Below are positions 19,664-29,057 of a DNA stretch of 64,000 nucleotides, piece after piece (position 1 is the first letter of the stretch; each line of letters opens with the position of its first letter). Below the pieces are notes generated by a model. The model was not told the DNA's origin. It saw only the letters and a list, made by a program, of their open reading frames with translations, and ran no database searches. Origin of the DNA: Enterococcus hirae ATCC 9790 (lineage in GTDB: Bacteria > Bacillota > Bacilli > Lactobacillales > Enterococcaceae); assembly GCF_000271405.2 (NCBI RefSeq), contig NC_018081.1, forward strand, positions 883,501 to 947,500, written 5' to 3'. Both the position numbers and the translations under genes were made by a program.

Positions 19664-19731
19664 TGAAAAAGGGATTGCGCAAACAATCCCTTCATCAGTA
19701 ATTCGTGCCGTTAAAAAGACGGTAGCTTTTT
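19664..19731 (+). ncRNA. Antitoxin RNA, copy A
   Basis: Predicted short RNA of about 68 nt. Its -10 box TATAAT is at 19652-19657. It ends at a small hairpin CCGT (19707-19710) / ACGG (19718-19721) followed by T6. It is complementary to the last part of the toxin message, the arrangement of convergent type I antitoxins. Ends are estimated from promoter and terminator positions. Confidence 0.6.
19671..19690 (-). terminator. Terminator of toxin message, copy A
   Basis: GGGATTG / CAATCCC stem (7 bp, 6-nt loop) followed on the minus strand by TTTTTCA. It lies inside the antitoxin RNA region, so the two transcripts overlap tail to tail. Confidence 0.7.
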
Positions 19732-19758
19732 TATAGTATTGACCATCTAAAAACTTGG

Positions 19759-19863
19759 CTAAAAGTGGTTTAGATGGTTATTTTTTTGGTCTTTTTTGTC
19801 AATTAGCAACAGCACAAATGTCGCAAATGCGAGCATGAGTTGTATTGCTTCATATACTGACAA
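19759..19863 (-). CDS. Holin-like toxin peptide, copy A (34 residues)
   Basis: Peptide beginning MSVYEAIQLM, then a hydrophobic helix (LAFATFVLLLI) and a charged tail (DKKDQKNNHLNHF). It matches the short putative holin-like toxin family of Firmicute type I systems, whose members start with M-S/T-V-Y-E. Start is TTG at 19863 with AAAGGA six nt upstream. The protein is identical to copy B although six nearby bases differ, including silent ones. Likely acts on the cell membrane when its antitoxin RNA is lost (family knowledge). Confidence 0.78.
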   Translation of the reverse strand: MSVYEAIQLMLAFATFVLLLIDKKDQKNNHLNHF

Positions 19864-19865
19864 CT

Positions 19866-19904
19866 TTATTCCTTTCCAGGGACAAAGCTCTTAACCATAA
19901 GCAT
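19866..19904 (-). CDS. 12-residue leader peptide upstream of toxin A
   Basis: ATG with AAGGGG ahead encodes MLMVKSFVPGKE and stops 2 nt before the toxin TTG, passing through the toxin ribosome site. Copy B encodes the same peptide with one change (G to R). Conservation and spacing suggest translational coupling or leader control of the toxin. No direct evidence that it is translated. Confidence 0.5.
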   Translation of the reverse strand: MLMVKSFVPGKE

Positions 19905-19961
19905 CACCCCTTATCTAAGAGATTAGCTACCATCTTTTACACTCCACGAATTACTGGTTTT

Positions 19962-19970
19962 ATTGTAGCA
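19962..19970 (-). promoter_or_regulatory. Toxin promoter, copy A
   Basis: Extended -10 element TGCTACAAT on the minus strand; no good -35 box is seen. Copy B has TGCTATAAT at 20419-20427. Confidence 0.6.
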
Positions 19971-20115
19971 AACTTAGCGAAAACTTGCTATCCTCATTAA
20001 CTTTATTTTTAAATAATAATGTTATTTTTTACCTGTCATGTATTTGATTCGTGTGCCTTCATTTTTTTTAATCAACAGCTTTACTTTTTTCCAATTGATA
20101 AGCTATAATGGATAG

Positions 20116-20187
20116 TGAAAAAGGGATTGCTCTAACAACCCCTTCATCAGTAACTCGTGCCGTTAAAAAGACGGTAGCTTTATTTTT
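20116..20187 (+). ncRNA. Antitoxin RNA, copy B
   Basis: Promoter with TTTACT, 18 nt, then TATAAT (20104-20109). It ends at CCGT (20160-20163) / ACGG (20171-20174) and a T-rich run. It differs from copy A at several positions in the first 40 nt, which may limit cross-talk between the copies. Ends are predicted. Confidence 0.6.
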
Positions 20188-20215
20188 TGGGTATATATAC
20201 CATCTAAAAACTCTG

Positions 20216-20320
20216 CTAAAAGTGGTTTAGATGGTTATTTTTTTGGTCTTTTTTGTCAATTAACAACAACACAAATGTCGCAAATGCGAGCATGAGTTGT
20301 ATTGCTTCATATACTGACAA
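20216..20320 (-). CDS. Holin-like toxin peptide, copy B (34 residues)
   Basis: Encodes exactly the same peptide as 19759-19863, from a TTG start with AAAGGA six nt upstream. The differences from copy A in the codons for the LLLLI helix are silent. Silent-only divergence indicates selection on the peptide after duplication. Confidence 0.78.
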   Translation of the reverse strand: MSVYEAIQLMLAFATFVLLLIDKKDQKNNHLNHF

Positions 20321-20322
20321 CT

Positions 20323-20361
20323 TTATTCCTTTCTAGGGACAAAGCTTTTAACCATAAGCAT
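20323..20361 (-). CDS. 12-residue leader peptide upstream of toxin B
   Basis: MLMVKSFVPRKE, ending 2 nt before the toxin B start. Same geometry as copy A. Confidence 0.5.
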   Translation of the reverse strand: MLMVKSFVPRKE

Positions 20362-20494
20362 CACCCCTTGTTCAAGAGATTAGCTACCATCTTTTACACT
20401 CCACGAATTACTGGCTTTATTATAGCAAATTTAGGAAGTACTTACTATCGACAAAAGATTTAACTTAATATAAATCAGTTATTTTATATTCTAA

Positions 20495-20542
20495 AAAAGA
20501 ACCACTCGAAGAATATTCTTTTTCTTCTGAATGGTTCTTTTT
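20495..20542. terminator. DegV gene terminator
   Basis: Imperfect stem AAAGAACCA...TGGTTCTTT with A/T runs on both sides, 33 nt after the DegV stop on the minus strand. Confidence 0.75.
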
Positions 20543-20574
20543 TGGGGCATTTCTTCTACAATGACTACAATTTT

Positions 20575-21438
20575 TTATCGAGTGATTCCCATTGAGAATA
20601 TCGCAATACATCCATATCCTGTATGGCTTGCGATGGTAGGGCCAAGTGGATATAACTTAACTTCTTTCATCTTAATATTCTCTTCAAGTAATTGTTTTGT
20701 TTTTTCAGCACTTTCTAAATCGCCAGCATAAGCAATATAAACAGTTTGTTCTAATGGAGCGACAATGGTTTTAACAGTTTCTTCAACAATTTTTTGTATC
20801 GATTTATTTCGTCCTCGTACTTTGCTGATATTCGTCAAACGTCCTTCCTGATCGACTGTGATAATTGGCTTCACGTTTAGAATACTACCTAGTGTAGCAC
20901 TAGTTTTAGAGATACGCCCCCCACGTTCAAGGTGTTTGAGATCATCAACGGTTACCCAAGAATGTACTTTTAAGTAATTGTTTTCTAACCATTCTAAGTT
21001 CTCTTCTAATGTTTTCCCCTCGTTTTTCAATCGAACAGCTTCCAATACTAATAACCCTTCCCCAACGCTTGCGGCTTTTGTATCAAAGACCTTTACTTGT
21101 GGATCTGGATATTCTTCTTTTAATAATTCTACTGCTTGTAACGCACTACTATAGGATCCACTTAAAGCACTGGAAAAAGCAACATAAAGGATAGGAATAT
21201 TTTGTTCAACATAAGGACGGAAAAATTCTAAGTATTGACCCACATTGATTTGTGAGGTCGTTGGGGTAGCCCCATTTCTTAATTGTTCCATATAATGATC
21301 ATAATTAAACGTTTTTCCCAGATCATCTACTAATTCTTCTTCATCTAACTGGATCTTCATTGATAAATAATCAACCTTGGCTGCTTGTAGCACTTGATAA
21401 GGCAGATCACAACATGAATCGGTTACGATTTGATACAC
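20575..21438 (-). CDS. DegV-family fatty-acid-binding protein
   Basis: A 287-residue member of the DegV family, which binds a fatty acid for the FakA kinase that feeds exogenous fatty acids into phospholipid. Visible motifs are VTDSCCDLP at the N-terminus, TTSQINVGQ (about 60-68), FSSALSGSY (about 87-95) and a basic RGGRIS loop. The frame is open to a TTG at 21456, but AAGGAG is best spaced for GTG at 21438, giving the usual start directly before the first beta strand. It is monocistronic. Confidence 0.88.
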   Translation of the reverse strand: MYQIVTDSCCDLPYQVLQAAKVDYLSMKIQLDEEELVDDLGKTFNYDHYMEQLRNGATPTTSQINVGQYLEFFRPYVEQNIPILYVAFSSALSGSYSSALQAVELLKEEYPDPQVKVFDTKAASVGEGLLVLEAVRLKNEGKTLEENLEWLENNYLKVHSWVTVDDLKHLERGGRISKTSATLGSILNVKPIITVDQEGRLTNISKVRGRNKSIQKIVEETVKTIVAPLEQTVYIAYAGDLESAEKTKQLLEENIKMKEVKLYPLGPTIASHTGYGCIAIFSMGITR

Positions 21439-21774
21439 ACCCTTCAACTCCTTCAACTTTTCATTTTACCCTTAACTCCTATTATAGCAAATCTCTTGCA
21501 TGGAAAATAACGTTAACTATGTTTGTAAAAAGGAAAACCATTGTCTTCGTAAAATTTAAATGGATGATTAAAAAGAAGAACAACGCTCACCTCTAAACCA
21601 ACTTTGATTACTTATTGAAAAAAAACGCCAAAATCTACAAAAATGTTAAAAACAAATTTCGCAGTTTCGACGTTTTCTTTCTTTACCGCATGAGCATTCT
21701 TACCTATACTTCTGCTATTTCGTTCATTCTTAAGGAACAAGAATGTCCTGTCTCAACGAACTTAGCTGAATGGC

Positions 21775-23067
21775 TTAAATTTGTGCCCAGACGCTTTCTA
21801 AGATATTTGTTTGTGTTCTATCAGGTCCAACAGAAAATGTTGAAATACGCACACCTACGAGTTCAGAAATACGTCTGACATAGTTACGTGCATTTTCTGG
21901 TAATTCAGCAAGTGTTTTGCATGCTGTAATATCTTCAGACCAACCTGGAAGTTCTTCATAAACAGGTTTACAACGTTTCAATTCTTTCAAACTTGCTGGA
22001 TAATGATAAATCAATTCTCCATCGAGCTCATAAGCTGTACAAATTTTTACTGTATCAAGTCCACTTAAGACATCAATTGAATTAAGGGATAGATTAGTAA
22101 TTCCTGAAACACGTTTTGAGTGACGCATCACTACTGAATCAAACCATCCCACACGTCGTGGACGACCTGTAGTCGTTCCGTATTCGCGACCAACTTCACG
22201 AATTTGTTGTCCCGTTTCATCAAACAATTCAGTTGGGAATGGACCATCTCCTACACGAGAAGTATAAGCTTTACATACACCAACAACTTTATTGATTTTA
22301 GATGGACCTACGCCACTACCGATCGTTACGCCACCTGCGACTGGGTTTGAAGAAGTAACAAATGGATAGGTTCCTTGGTCGATATCCAGCATAACCCCTT
22401 GTGCGCCTTCAAATAATACTCGTTTTCCTGCATCTAGGGCATCATTTAAAATGACAGATGTATCAGTAACATACTGTTTGATTTGTTGACCATATTCATA
22501 ATATTCTTCAAATATCGAGTCAAAATCAATTGGCTCAGAATCAAACATTTTTACAAATTGACGGTTTTTATCTTCTAAGTTTAAACGTAAGCGTTCTTCA
22601 AAAATTTCTTTGTCTAGTAAGTCAGCGATGCGGATCCCTACACGAGCTGCTTTGTCCATGTATGCTGGTCCGATCCCTTTGATTGTTGTACCGATTTTAT
22701 TTTCACCTTTTGCATCTTCTTGTAATTGATCCAACTTGATGTGATAAGGCAAAATAACATGTGCTCGGTCAGAAATACGTAAGTTATCAGTAGTTACACC
22801 TTTTTCATGTAAATAAGCTAACTCTTTGACTAATGATTTAGGATTGACTACCACACCATTCCCGATCACACTGATTTTATCTTTATAAAAAATCCCCGAA
22901 GGAATCAAATGCAGTTTATAAGTAACACCGTTGAATTTGATCGTGTGTCCTGCATTATCGCCACCTTGGTACCGTGCGATCACTTCAGCATTTTCACTAA
23001 GAAAGTCAGTAATTTTTCCTTTCCCTTCGTCGCCCCATTGTGTACCTACCACTACTACAGATGACAT
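21775..23067 (-). CDS. purA: Adenylosuccinate synthetase
   Basis: Joins IMP and aspartate using GTP, the first committed step to AMP. It has the P-loop-like [11 protein letters not shown] near the N-terminus, [23 protein letters not shown] and the C-terminal GPDRTQT. Length is 430 residues. The frame extends upstream to 23121, but the ATG at 23067 preceded by GAGGTG gives the conserved start [15 protein letters not shown]. dnaB lies upstream on the same strand after a strong terminator. The rest of the gap 23068-23503 shows no gene. Confidence 0.96.
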   Translation of the reverse strand: MSSVVVVGTQWGDEGKGKITDFLSENAEVIARYQGGDNAGHTIKFNGVTYKLHLIPSGIFYKDKISVIGNGVVVNPKSLVKELAYLHEKGVTTDNLRISDRAHVILPYHIKLDQLQEDAKGENKIGTTIKGIGPAYMDKAARVGIRIADLLDKEIFEERLRLNLEDKNRQFVKMFDSEPIDFDSIFEEYYEYGQQIKQYVTDTSVILNDALDAGKRVLFEGAQGVMLDIDQGTYPFVTSSNPVAGGVTIGSGVGPSKINKVVGVCKAYTSRVGDGPFPTELFDETGQQIREVGREYGTTTGRPRRVGWFDSVVMRHSKRVSGITNLSLNSIDVLSGLDTVKICTAYELDGELIYHYPASLKELKRCKPVYEELPGWSEDITACKTLAELPENARNYVRRISELVGVRISTFSVGPDRTQTNILESVWAQI

Positions 23068-23443
23068 TTGAACACCTCGTTTTATTTTATTTAATCCTGA
23101 ATTATTGTAACAATAACTCATTACTTATTCAACTAAAATCGAATGATTCTTTTATTTATTTTATAAAAACGCTTGAAAAACGAACGATGATAAATTTTAA
23201 ATAGAAACTAGTGTAAACCAAACTATTCAGAGAAGAAAGTTCCTTTAGTACAAAGCAAATAAGATAGTTTTTTAGGGTTTATTACTCGTTGCCACTGACA
23301 GAATCGTAATCTAAACATCTTTGCTTATTAGAAATAATGATTACTAGGGTAGACTGCTTCCTAATTTACTATACTATTATTTCCCAAATGTGATTCTGCT
23401 GCGTTTTCTTTTGATAAAGAACAGTTGGAATGATCGATAGCTA

Positions 23444-23490
23444 AAAAAGCACCTCCAAATTAACGAGATAATTTGGAGGTGCTTTTTTAT
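23444..23490 (-). terminator. dnaB terminator
   Basis: Perfect stem of about 18 bp (AAAAGCACCTCCAAATTA and its complement) around ACGAGA, with T/A runs on each side, just after the dnaB stop. Confidence 0.92.
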
Positions 23491-23503
23491 AGTCAATTTA
23501 TAA

Positions 23504-24871
23504 TCAATATTCTTCTCTCGGGGATAACGACGAAAATTTGTTGTATTCTTTGATAAACAGTAATTCTACTGTACCACGGGCACCACTACGGTTTTTTTCG
23601 ATGATGACTTCAATGACATTGTCGTTTTTTGGTTCGTTATCCTCATTGTCTTCGCCACCTTCTCTTTCATAGTAATCATCTCGATATAAGAAGGCTACGA
23701 TATCAGCATCTTGCTCAATGGAACCCGATTCACGGATATCACTTAATACAGGACGTTTATCTTGACGTTGTTCTACTCCACGGGAAAGCTGAGACAACGC
23801 AATAACGGGTACTTTTAATTCTTTGGCTAGCTTTTTTAATTGACGTGAAATATCAGATACTTCTTGTTGACGATTTTCTCTCCCGTTTCCTTCAATCAAT
23901 TGCAAGTAGTCAATCAAGATCAATCCAAGATTTCCTTTTTCCTGCGCTAATTTTCTGCATTTGGCACGAATCTCAGAAATTTTTATTCCTGGAGTATCAT
24001 CAATAAAGATATTTGCCCGTGACAAACTACCCATTGCAACGATCAAATTGGACCACTCTTCTTCAGAAAGTTGACCGGTACGCAAATGGCTTGCTTCGAT
24101 CGACCCTTCCGCACAAAGCATCCGATTAACAAGTGACTCAGCCCCCATTTCCAAACTAAAAATAGCAACTGAACGATCGGTTTTTGTCCCGACATTTTGA
24201 GCTATATTTAATGCGAAAGCTGTTTTCCCTACCGCAGGCCGAGCTGCTAGGATGATCAATTCCTCAGGTTGAAAACCTGCTGTCATTTTATCAAGTCCTT
24301 GGTATCCAGTCGGTAATCCTGTGATTTCTTCATTATTTTGGGCCAGCTGGTCAATATTTTCAATGGTTGAGTTCAAGACTTCTGCAATAGATAGAAAGCC
24401 ACTGCGGTTTCTTTTTTCGGATACTTCTAAAATACTGCGCTCGGCATCATCCAGAATCGATTGGACTTCTTCCCCTTGTTCAAACCCTTTTGTCACGATC
24501 CCAGTAGCTGTTTGGATCAGTGTGCGAAGCAATGATTTTTCTTCAACGATTTTCGCATAGTAGACGATATTTGCTGCAGTAGGTACTGCTAACGCTAAAT
24601 CTGAAAGGTAGCTTAACCCACCAGAATCTTCTAATAAGTTCGCTTGCTCCAACCGATCTTTTACAGTCACTACATCTATTGCTTCATTACGGTCATTTAA
24701 TTCGATCATTGTTTCAAAAATGATTTGATGTCCCCGACGATAAAAGTCTTTCGGTTCTATGTACTCCATGGCATCAATGATCGTTTCAGCATCTAAAAAA
24801 ACCGATCCTAAAACCGCTTGTTCAGCTTCAATATTTTGCGGTGGAATTCGATCCTGCCACACTTCATTCAT
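23504..24871 (-). CDS. dnaB: Replicative DNA helicase
   Basis: Hexameric 5'-3' helicase of the replication fork. The N-terminal DnaB domain (QNIEAEQAVLGSVF) is followed by the RecA-like core with Walker A ARPAVGKTAF (about 209-218), Walker B LILIDYLQL, SQLSRGVEQR and the DIRESGSIEQDAD motif. 455 residues, normal. AAGGAGCG precedes the ATG. It is in the usual Firmicute position between rplI and purA, though separated from rplI here by an inserted plus-strand locus (25.2-26.1 kb). Confidence 0.97.
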   Translation of the reverse strand: MNEVWQDRIPPQNIEAEQAVLGSVFLDAETIIDAMEYIEPKDFYRRGHQIIFETMIELNDRNEAIDVVTVKDRLEQANLLEDSGGLSYLSDLALAVPTAANIVYYAKIVEEKSLLRTLIQTATGIVTKGFEQGEEVQSILDDAERSILEVSEKRNRSGFLSIAEVLNSTIENIDQLAQNNEEITGLPTGYQGLDKMTAGFQPEELIILAARPAVGKTAFALNIAQNVGTKTDRSVAIFSLEMGAESLVNRMLCAEGSIEASHLRTGQLSEEEWSNLIVAMGSLSRANIFIDDTPGIKISEIRAKCRKLAQEKGNLGLILIDYLQLIEGNGRENRQQEVSDISRQLKKLAKELKVPVIALSQLSRGVEQRQDKRPVLSDIRESGSIEQDADIVAFLYRDDYYEREGGEDNEDNEPKNDNVIEVIIEKNRSGARGTVELLFIKEYNKFSSLSPREEY

Positions 24872-25168
24872 ACATATCGCTCCTTGTCTTCAATTGCTTT
24901 ATTTTACAAGAAAATCGTAAAAAAGTCACTTTAAAAAAGTGAGTGTAATGGTTGCTTATCTTTCGAAATCAATAAAAGAGACAGTCAATACCAAGAATAA
25001 GTACAAAAAATACATATGTAGATTCATCAAAATCTTAAACTAGCAAAAAATTTGAGAACGAAGATCCCTTGATAAAATGAAACAACTATAAAAAGTATAT
25101 CAGTCAAGTGATCCTTTATGCTAGTACCAAACTAGCTATATGTTCAATAGGTGTTGTCATAATCGAAA

Positions 25169-25198
25169 AAAAAAGGAAACTTTTTTCCTGTTTTTTCA
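25169..25198 (+). terminator. Terminator-like hairpin
   Basis: AGGAAA / TTTCCT stem with an A-run before and TTTTTT after, in the gap 24872-25312. No plus-strand gene is visible ahead of it, so it may end a lost or very short transcript. Confidence 0.4.
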
Positions 25199-25201
25199 TT
25201 T

Positions 25202-25230
25202 TTGACAAAAAATAGATCGCTTATGATTAT
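25202..25230 (+). promoter_or_regulatory. Promoter of the secreted protein locus
   Basis: TTGACA (25202-25207), 17-nt spacer, GATTAT (25225-25230). Confidence 0.6.
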
Positions 25231-25312
25231 TTAATACTATATACTATTGATTGTGCTAGAATCCATCAAAGAAATCGTTTTCTATCCCGCGCAAAAAATT
25301 TTAGGAGGAAAT

Positions 25313-25989
25313 GTGTTACGAAAAAAATGAAACTCGTTGCTATTTTATTGTCTTGTCTGTCTTTATTTGGATCCGTAGTACCAGGAGTAACACAAATCGT
25401 TGATGCAGCTGAGAAAACCGCTAGTGTACCAGCTGAAAACCATTTTTAACTAGATCAAGTCAAGATTGTCGAATCCAATGAATTATACAAAACTTTTGTG
25501 CAAGAAGTGAATCGTCCAGAGATCAAACAACAGTTACTGAATCAGCCAGACTCAGCAGAAACAAAAGCTTTGATCCAGTCTCTTATCTTAAAATATGATG
25601 GCGCTGAAGTCCACTATGCTTATGGTGACAATACGTTCGCACGAGGACTTTACGATACTACCGGGTGGTCAGAAAAATTTGTTAATGGTGGTATCAACGA
25701 TTATGCCACTAGTAAGACAGGATTAGCTAATTTAAGAGACTATTTAGGTTTTTGTTCTGTTGGTTTAGCAGTAAATGGTGCGGGTTATGGTGCTGTAATT
25801 GGTGGTGTGATTGGAGCTGTAGTTGGGACAATTATTGGTACTGCAGTATTAGCCAAACGTTGCGATCAAGGTCAAAGTGATGTAAAAACAATGATTAGTA
25901 AAAATAGATCAAATGGAGGAGTGCGGATGACTTTAACAGCAGAATTTCCGATTTGCAGTTTAACGTCACAAACGCAGTGTAGTATATGA
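25313..25989 (+). pseudogene. Secreted glycine-zipper protein gene, interrupted
   Basis: AGGAGG at 25303-25308 is correctly spaced for GTG at 25313, but that frame ends after five codons at an A7 tract (25321-25327). One more A would lead into the open frame MKLVAILLSCLSLFGSVV, a clear signal peptide. After the segment ending PAENHF a TAA (25447-25449) interrupts, and the same frame then stays open to 25989. The mature part has YAYGDNTFARGLYDTTGW, a hydrophobic Gly/Ala-rich stretch (GAGYGAVIGGVIGAVVGTI, a glycine zipper) and a Cys-containing tail. It could be a secreted membrane-active or bacteriocin-like protein. I do not recognise the family. The TAA suggests real inactivation. Confidence 0.65.
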
Positions 25990-26066
25990 GACTGGGAACC
26001 TTATTAATTTATTCAACAATCCTTGTGATGATATTACTATTTTTGAAATATCGCAAGAAAAAATAA
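25986..26066 (+). CDS. 26-residue single-pass membrane peptide
   Basis: MRLGTLLIYS then a hydrophobic helix and a KYRKKK tail. Its ATG overlaps the TGA of the glycine-zipper gene (ATGA), so it was translated by coupling. A terminator follows at once. The pairing with a secreted membrane-active-looking protein suggests an accessory or immunity role, which is inference. Confidence 0.5.
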   Translation: MRLGTLLIYSTILVMILLFLKYRKKK

Positions 26067-26086
26067 TCTAAGCTTAAAGAGTCTAG

Positions 26087-26128
26087 GACATGAACAAAAA
26101 AATCTGGTTAATGTCCCACTTTTTTGAT
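26087..26128 (+). terminator. Terminator of the glycine-zipper locus
   Basis: GGACATGAAC / GTTAATGTCC stem with an 11-nt loop followed by CACTTTTTTG. Confidence 0.7.
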
Positions 26129-26238
26129 CTAGGGTATTAAAAAGCACATAATCTTGTAAGAATAAAGTAGCTAAAATCAATTGAAAAGAAAGTATGCTTT
26201 CCATACCATCCTATCAAATATCTTTACCATTAAATGAA

Positions 26239-26290
26239 AAAAATCAGCCGGATTTTGACATGATTCATCAAAATCCGGCTGATTTCTTTT
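26239..26290. terminator. Strong hairpin between the glycine-zipper locus and rplI
   Basis: Perfect 17-bp stem (AAATCAGCCGGATTTTG and its complement) with an 11-nt loop, T-rich on the plus side and A/T-rich on the minus side. It can stop transcription from either side. Confidence 0.85.
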
Positions 26291-26381
26291 TGAAGAGAAC
26301 TCTCAGTCTCTGCGATCATTTCTCAACAAGTCCTATTACAAAACCTCAAGAGACTGCTAACAGAAATGATTGGTGAGGTAG

Positions 26382-26834
26382 CTATTCTGCTACCACATGC
26401 ACTTTGATCGTTGCAGTCACTTCATGATGCAATTTGACTGGTACGTTCGTGTAACCTAACGTACGGATTGGATTATTCAATTCGATTTTTCGTTTATCTA
26501 GTTTTACTTTGTATTGCTTGTTCAATCCTTCAGCAATTTGTTTTGAAGGGATTGAACCGAATAAACGTCCATCTTCACCAGCTTTGGCTTTCAGTTCGAC
26601 AACCGTTTCTTCTTTTTCTAAAAATCCTTTTAGTTCTTTTGCTTCTTCTAAAATTTCAGCTTCTTGTTTTTCTTGTGCCTTTTTTTGTCCAGCTAATTGG
26701 CTAATACTACTTTTATTTGCTTCTTTTGCCAAATTATTTTTTAATAGGAAATTTTGTGCGTAACCATTCGGTACTTCTTTAACGTCACCTTTTTTTCCTT
26801 TACCTTTTACATCTTGTAAGAAAATGACTTTCAT
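26382..26834 (-). CDS. rplI: 50S ribosomal protein L9
   Basis: A 150-residue protein. The N-terminal 23S-binding domain ([30 protein letters not shown]), the long connecting helix and the C-terminal domain are all present. The ATG at 26840 overlaps the gdpP stop and lies only two nt from AAGGAG, so the second ATG at 26834 is taken as the start. It forms the conserved gdpP-rplI pair, normally followed by dnaB. Confidence 0.96.
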   Translation of the reverse strand: MKVIFLQDVKGKGKKGDVKEVPNGYAQNFLLKNNLAKEANKSSISQLAGQKKAQEKQEAEILEEAKELKGFLEKEETVVELKAKAGEDGRLFGSIPSKQIAEGLNKQYKVKLDKRKIELNNPIRTLGYTNVPVKLHHEVTATIKVHVVAE

Positions 26835-26839
26835 ATCCA

Positions 26840-28819
26840 TTACTCCTTATCATATAATTGATTCCTATTTTCTTTGATTGCAGCAAGTAAACGCTGTTTG
26901 GTTTCTTCTACTGTGACACCTTCCAATTGGGTCGCTGCATTGGTGAAATGACCGCCGCCGCCAAGAGACTCCATGATCACTTGAACATTGATCGTGCCCG
27001 AACTACGAGCACTGATCCCGACTAGCCCGTCCGTTCGTTTCGTGATGACAAAAGCCCCATTGATATTGATCATTGATAAGAGGGTGTCTGCCGTTTTCGC
27101 AGCGATCACACTATTATATTCCTTTTCATCTGTCCCAGCTGCTACGACAATATCTGAAGTTACATATTCGCTCTGTGCAATCAAATGGCTGATTTCCAAA
27201 TAGGTTGCTAAATCTGAACTCAATAAATATTGTACTAGGGAAGCATCCGCACTACAAGACCTTAAATAACTTGCTACATCAAAAGTTCGTGCTGTTGTGC
27301 GTACATTAAAACTGTTCGTATCAACAGTCATGCCTGCCAATAACAACGTCGCTTCAAAACGATCTAAGCGATTCGTGCGATTGCTTTGATACTGAATTAG
27401 TTCTGTTACTAACTCTGAAGCAGAAGAAGCAGAAGATTCGATATACGTCAACAGCGGCTTACTTGGGAACTCCTCCCCACGTCGATGATGATCAATAATA
27501 ACGATCTTATCAAATTGCTCATATAGGCTCTGAGAGATCGATAGCGAGGGTTTGTGGTAATCTACCATAACTAGCAGGTCTTCATCTTTTTTAAGCTCCA
27601 TCGCTTTTTTGGGCGAAATCAGCTGTGCTTCTAGTTCAGGGTGTTTATGAATTTCCTCTAAACATCGTTCTACGTCTGGAATAATCTCGTTTTCATCAAG
27701 TACGATATACGCTTTTTTTTGATTGAAACGAGCTAAGCAACTTACCCCAAATGCTGAACCAATAGCATCCATATCGGGGAATTTATGCCCCATGATAAAT
27801 ACATCGCCAGTTTCAGTAAAAATCTTACGAAGTGCAGTACTCATCGCTCGTGAACGTACACGGGTTCGTTTGACTGACTTAGCTGATTTTCCTCCATAGT
27901 AAACAGGTTTTGCTCCCTCACGTAGTTCTTTCACGACAACTTGGTCGCCACCTCGAACTAGAGCAATGTCCAAATTATTTTGGGCTTCTCCCCCAATTTC
28001 ATCTAACGAATCTTGACCGTAAGCAATCCCCATACTTAGAGTAATTGGCAAATTTTGTCGCTCTGCTTCTGCACGTAAACGATCCAACAGATCAAATTTT
28101 TTGTCCATCATTTTTTTCAAATCAATCATTTGTGCGACAAAGAAAAAGCGTTCTGCAGTGATCCGCTTAAAAAAGACATGGTATTCGTTCATCCAATCAG
28201 ACACCATTGTAGTCACAAACGAATTGAGATAAGAGATTTCTTTGTCATCTAACTTATCGATAGCATCTGCATAATTATCAATTGATAAGATACCAATCAC
28301 TGGCTGACTGTTGGTTTGATGGAGCTTCAACAATTGATTTTGGGTGATATCGTTGAAATAAACGACCCCCTTTACTGTATCCATTTCAAATTGAAAGGTT
28401 CGATCTGCTAAATATACTTGTTTTTTCTTTTTCTCTTTTGCCGAAAAAAAAGCATCTAATAGTTCTTCTTCTGTTAAGCTGCTTTGATCTTTGATTTTTA
28501 AGGCGAGTGGGTTCAACCATTCAATTTTTTGGCTTGTTGGTTGGTACGCAATCACTCCTACTGGCATCACTTCGGAGACATAAGCAAGATTGTTCTCAGC
28601 CACCGTTGAGGCTTGTTGGATTTTTTCACGATTTTTTATCATTAGCCATCGTTTTAATTTCAACCAATAACGTAAGCCAAAAAGGTTCATCAAAAGCACA
28701 ACCAAAGCGCTAACAAAACGAAATGGCATAAATAATACAACCAGTACTTCAAGCAATAAAAATAAAAAAATGAAGAGAGGTCTAGGGGTTAAGTTTTCTT
28801 TTTCTTTTTCTTTTTCCAT
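26840..28819 (-). CDS. gdpP: Cyclic-di-AMP phosphodiesterase
   Basis: Membrane-bound enzyme hydrolysing c-di-AMP to pApA, controlling osmotic balance, beta-lactam tolerance and potassium transport. The order is two membrane helices (about 13-50), a PAS-like haem/sensor domain, a degenerate GGDEF domain, then DHH ([15 protein letters not shown]) and DHHA1 (GGGGH) with DHH in [10 protein letters not shown]. 659 residues. The frame is open to 28885, but GGGAGG is placed for ATG at 28819, which gives the family start [10 protein letters not shown]. The stop overlaps the start region of rplI. Confidence 0.94.
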   Translation of the reverse strand: MEKEKEKENLTPRPLFIFLFLLLEVLVVLFMPFRFVSALVVLLMNLFGLRYWLKLKRWLMIKNREKIQQASTVAENNLAYVSEVMPVGVIAYQPTSQKIEWLNPLALKIKDQSSLTEEELLDAFFSAKEKKKKQVYLADRTFQFEMDTVKGVVYFNDITQNQLLKLHQTNSQPVIGILSIDNYADAIDKLDDKEISYLNSFVTTMVSDWMNEYHVFFKRITAERFFFVAQMIDLKKMMDKKFDLLDRLRAEAERQNLPITLSMGIAYGQDSLDEIGGEAQNNLDIALVRGGDQVVVKELREGAKPVYYGGKSAKSVKRTRVRSRAMSTALRKIFTETGDVFIMGHKFPDMDAIGSAFGVSCLARFNQKKAYIVLDENEIIPDVERCLEEIHKHPELEAQLISPKKAMELKKDEDLLVMVDYHKPSLSISQSLYEQFDKIVIIDHHRRGEEFPSKPLLTYIESSASSASELVTELIQYQSNRTNRLDRFEATLLLAGMTVDTNSFNVRTTARTFDVASYLRSCSADASLVQYLLSSDLATYLEISHLIAQSEYVTSDIVVAAGTDEKEYNSVIAAKTADTLLSMININGAFVITKRTDGLVGISARSSGTINVQVIMESLGGGGHFTNAATQLEGVTVEETKQRLLAAIKENRNQLYDKE

Positions 28820-29057
28820 CTTCTTCCTCCCATAGTTGATTAGTTTAATTTTACCATAACTTCCCGTATTCAAGCGACTAAACAAATGCTTGATTATTTA
28901 ACTGAAAATACTTTTCACTGTATTAAAAAAAATGGTAGAATAACTTGTTTTCAACCTTGAAATGACAGTTATCATCTAACCTCAAACCGAAATAAAGCAA
29001 ATTATTACTACTTTGAATGTTCAAATGAGCAATTTATAAAAGGCAAAGGAGCATTAT

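Larger units (their letters stand above)
19612..19976. repeat. Type I toxin-antitoxin locus, copy A of a tandem duplication
   Basis: About 365 bp that recur with high identity at 20070-20428. Each unit holds a minus-strand toxin message with a 12-codon leader and a 34-codon hydrophobic peptide, a convergent plus-strand short RNA overlapping the message 3' end, and an outer inverted repeat. Identity covers promoters, leader, toxin and both terminators, so whole functional cassettes were duplicated. Confidence 0.8.
20070..20428. repeat. Type I toxin-antitoxin locus, copy B of a tandem duplication
   Basis: Second cassette with the same order and orientation as copy A: outer inverted repeats, toxin, leader, antitoxin RNA and terminators. 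Between the copies lie about 95 nt of unrelated AT-rich sequence. Confidence 0.8.
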
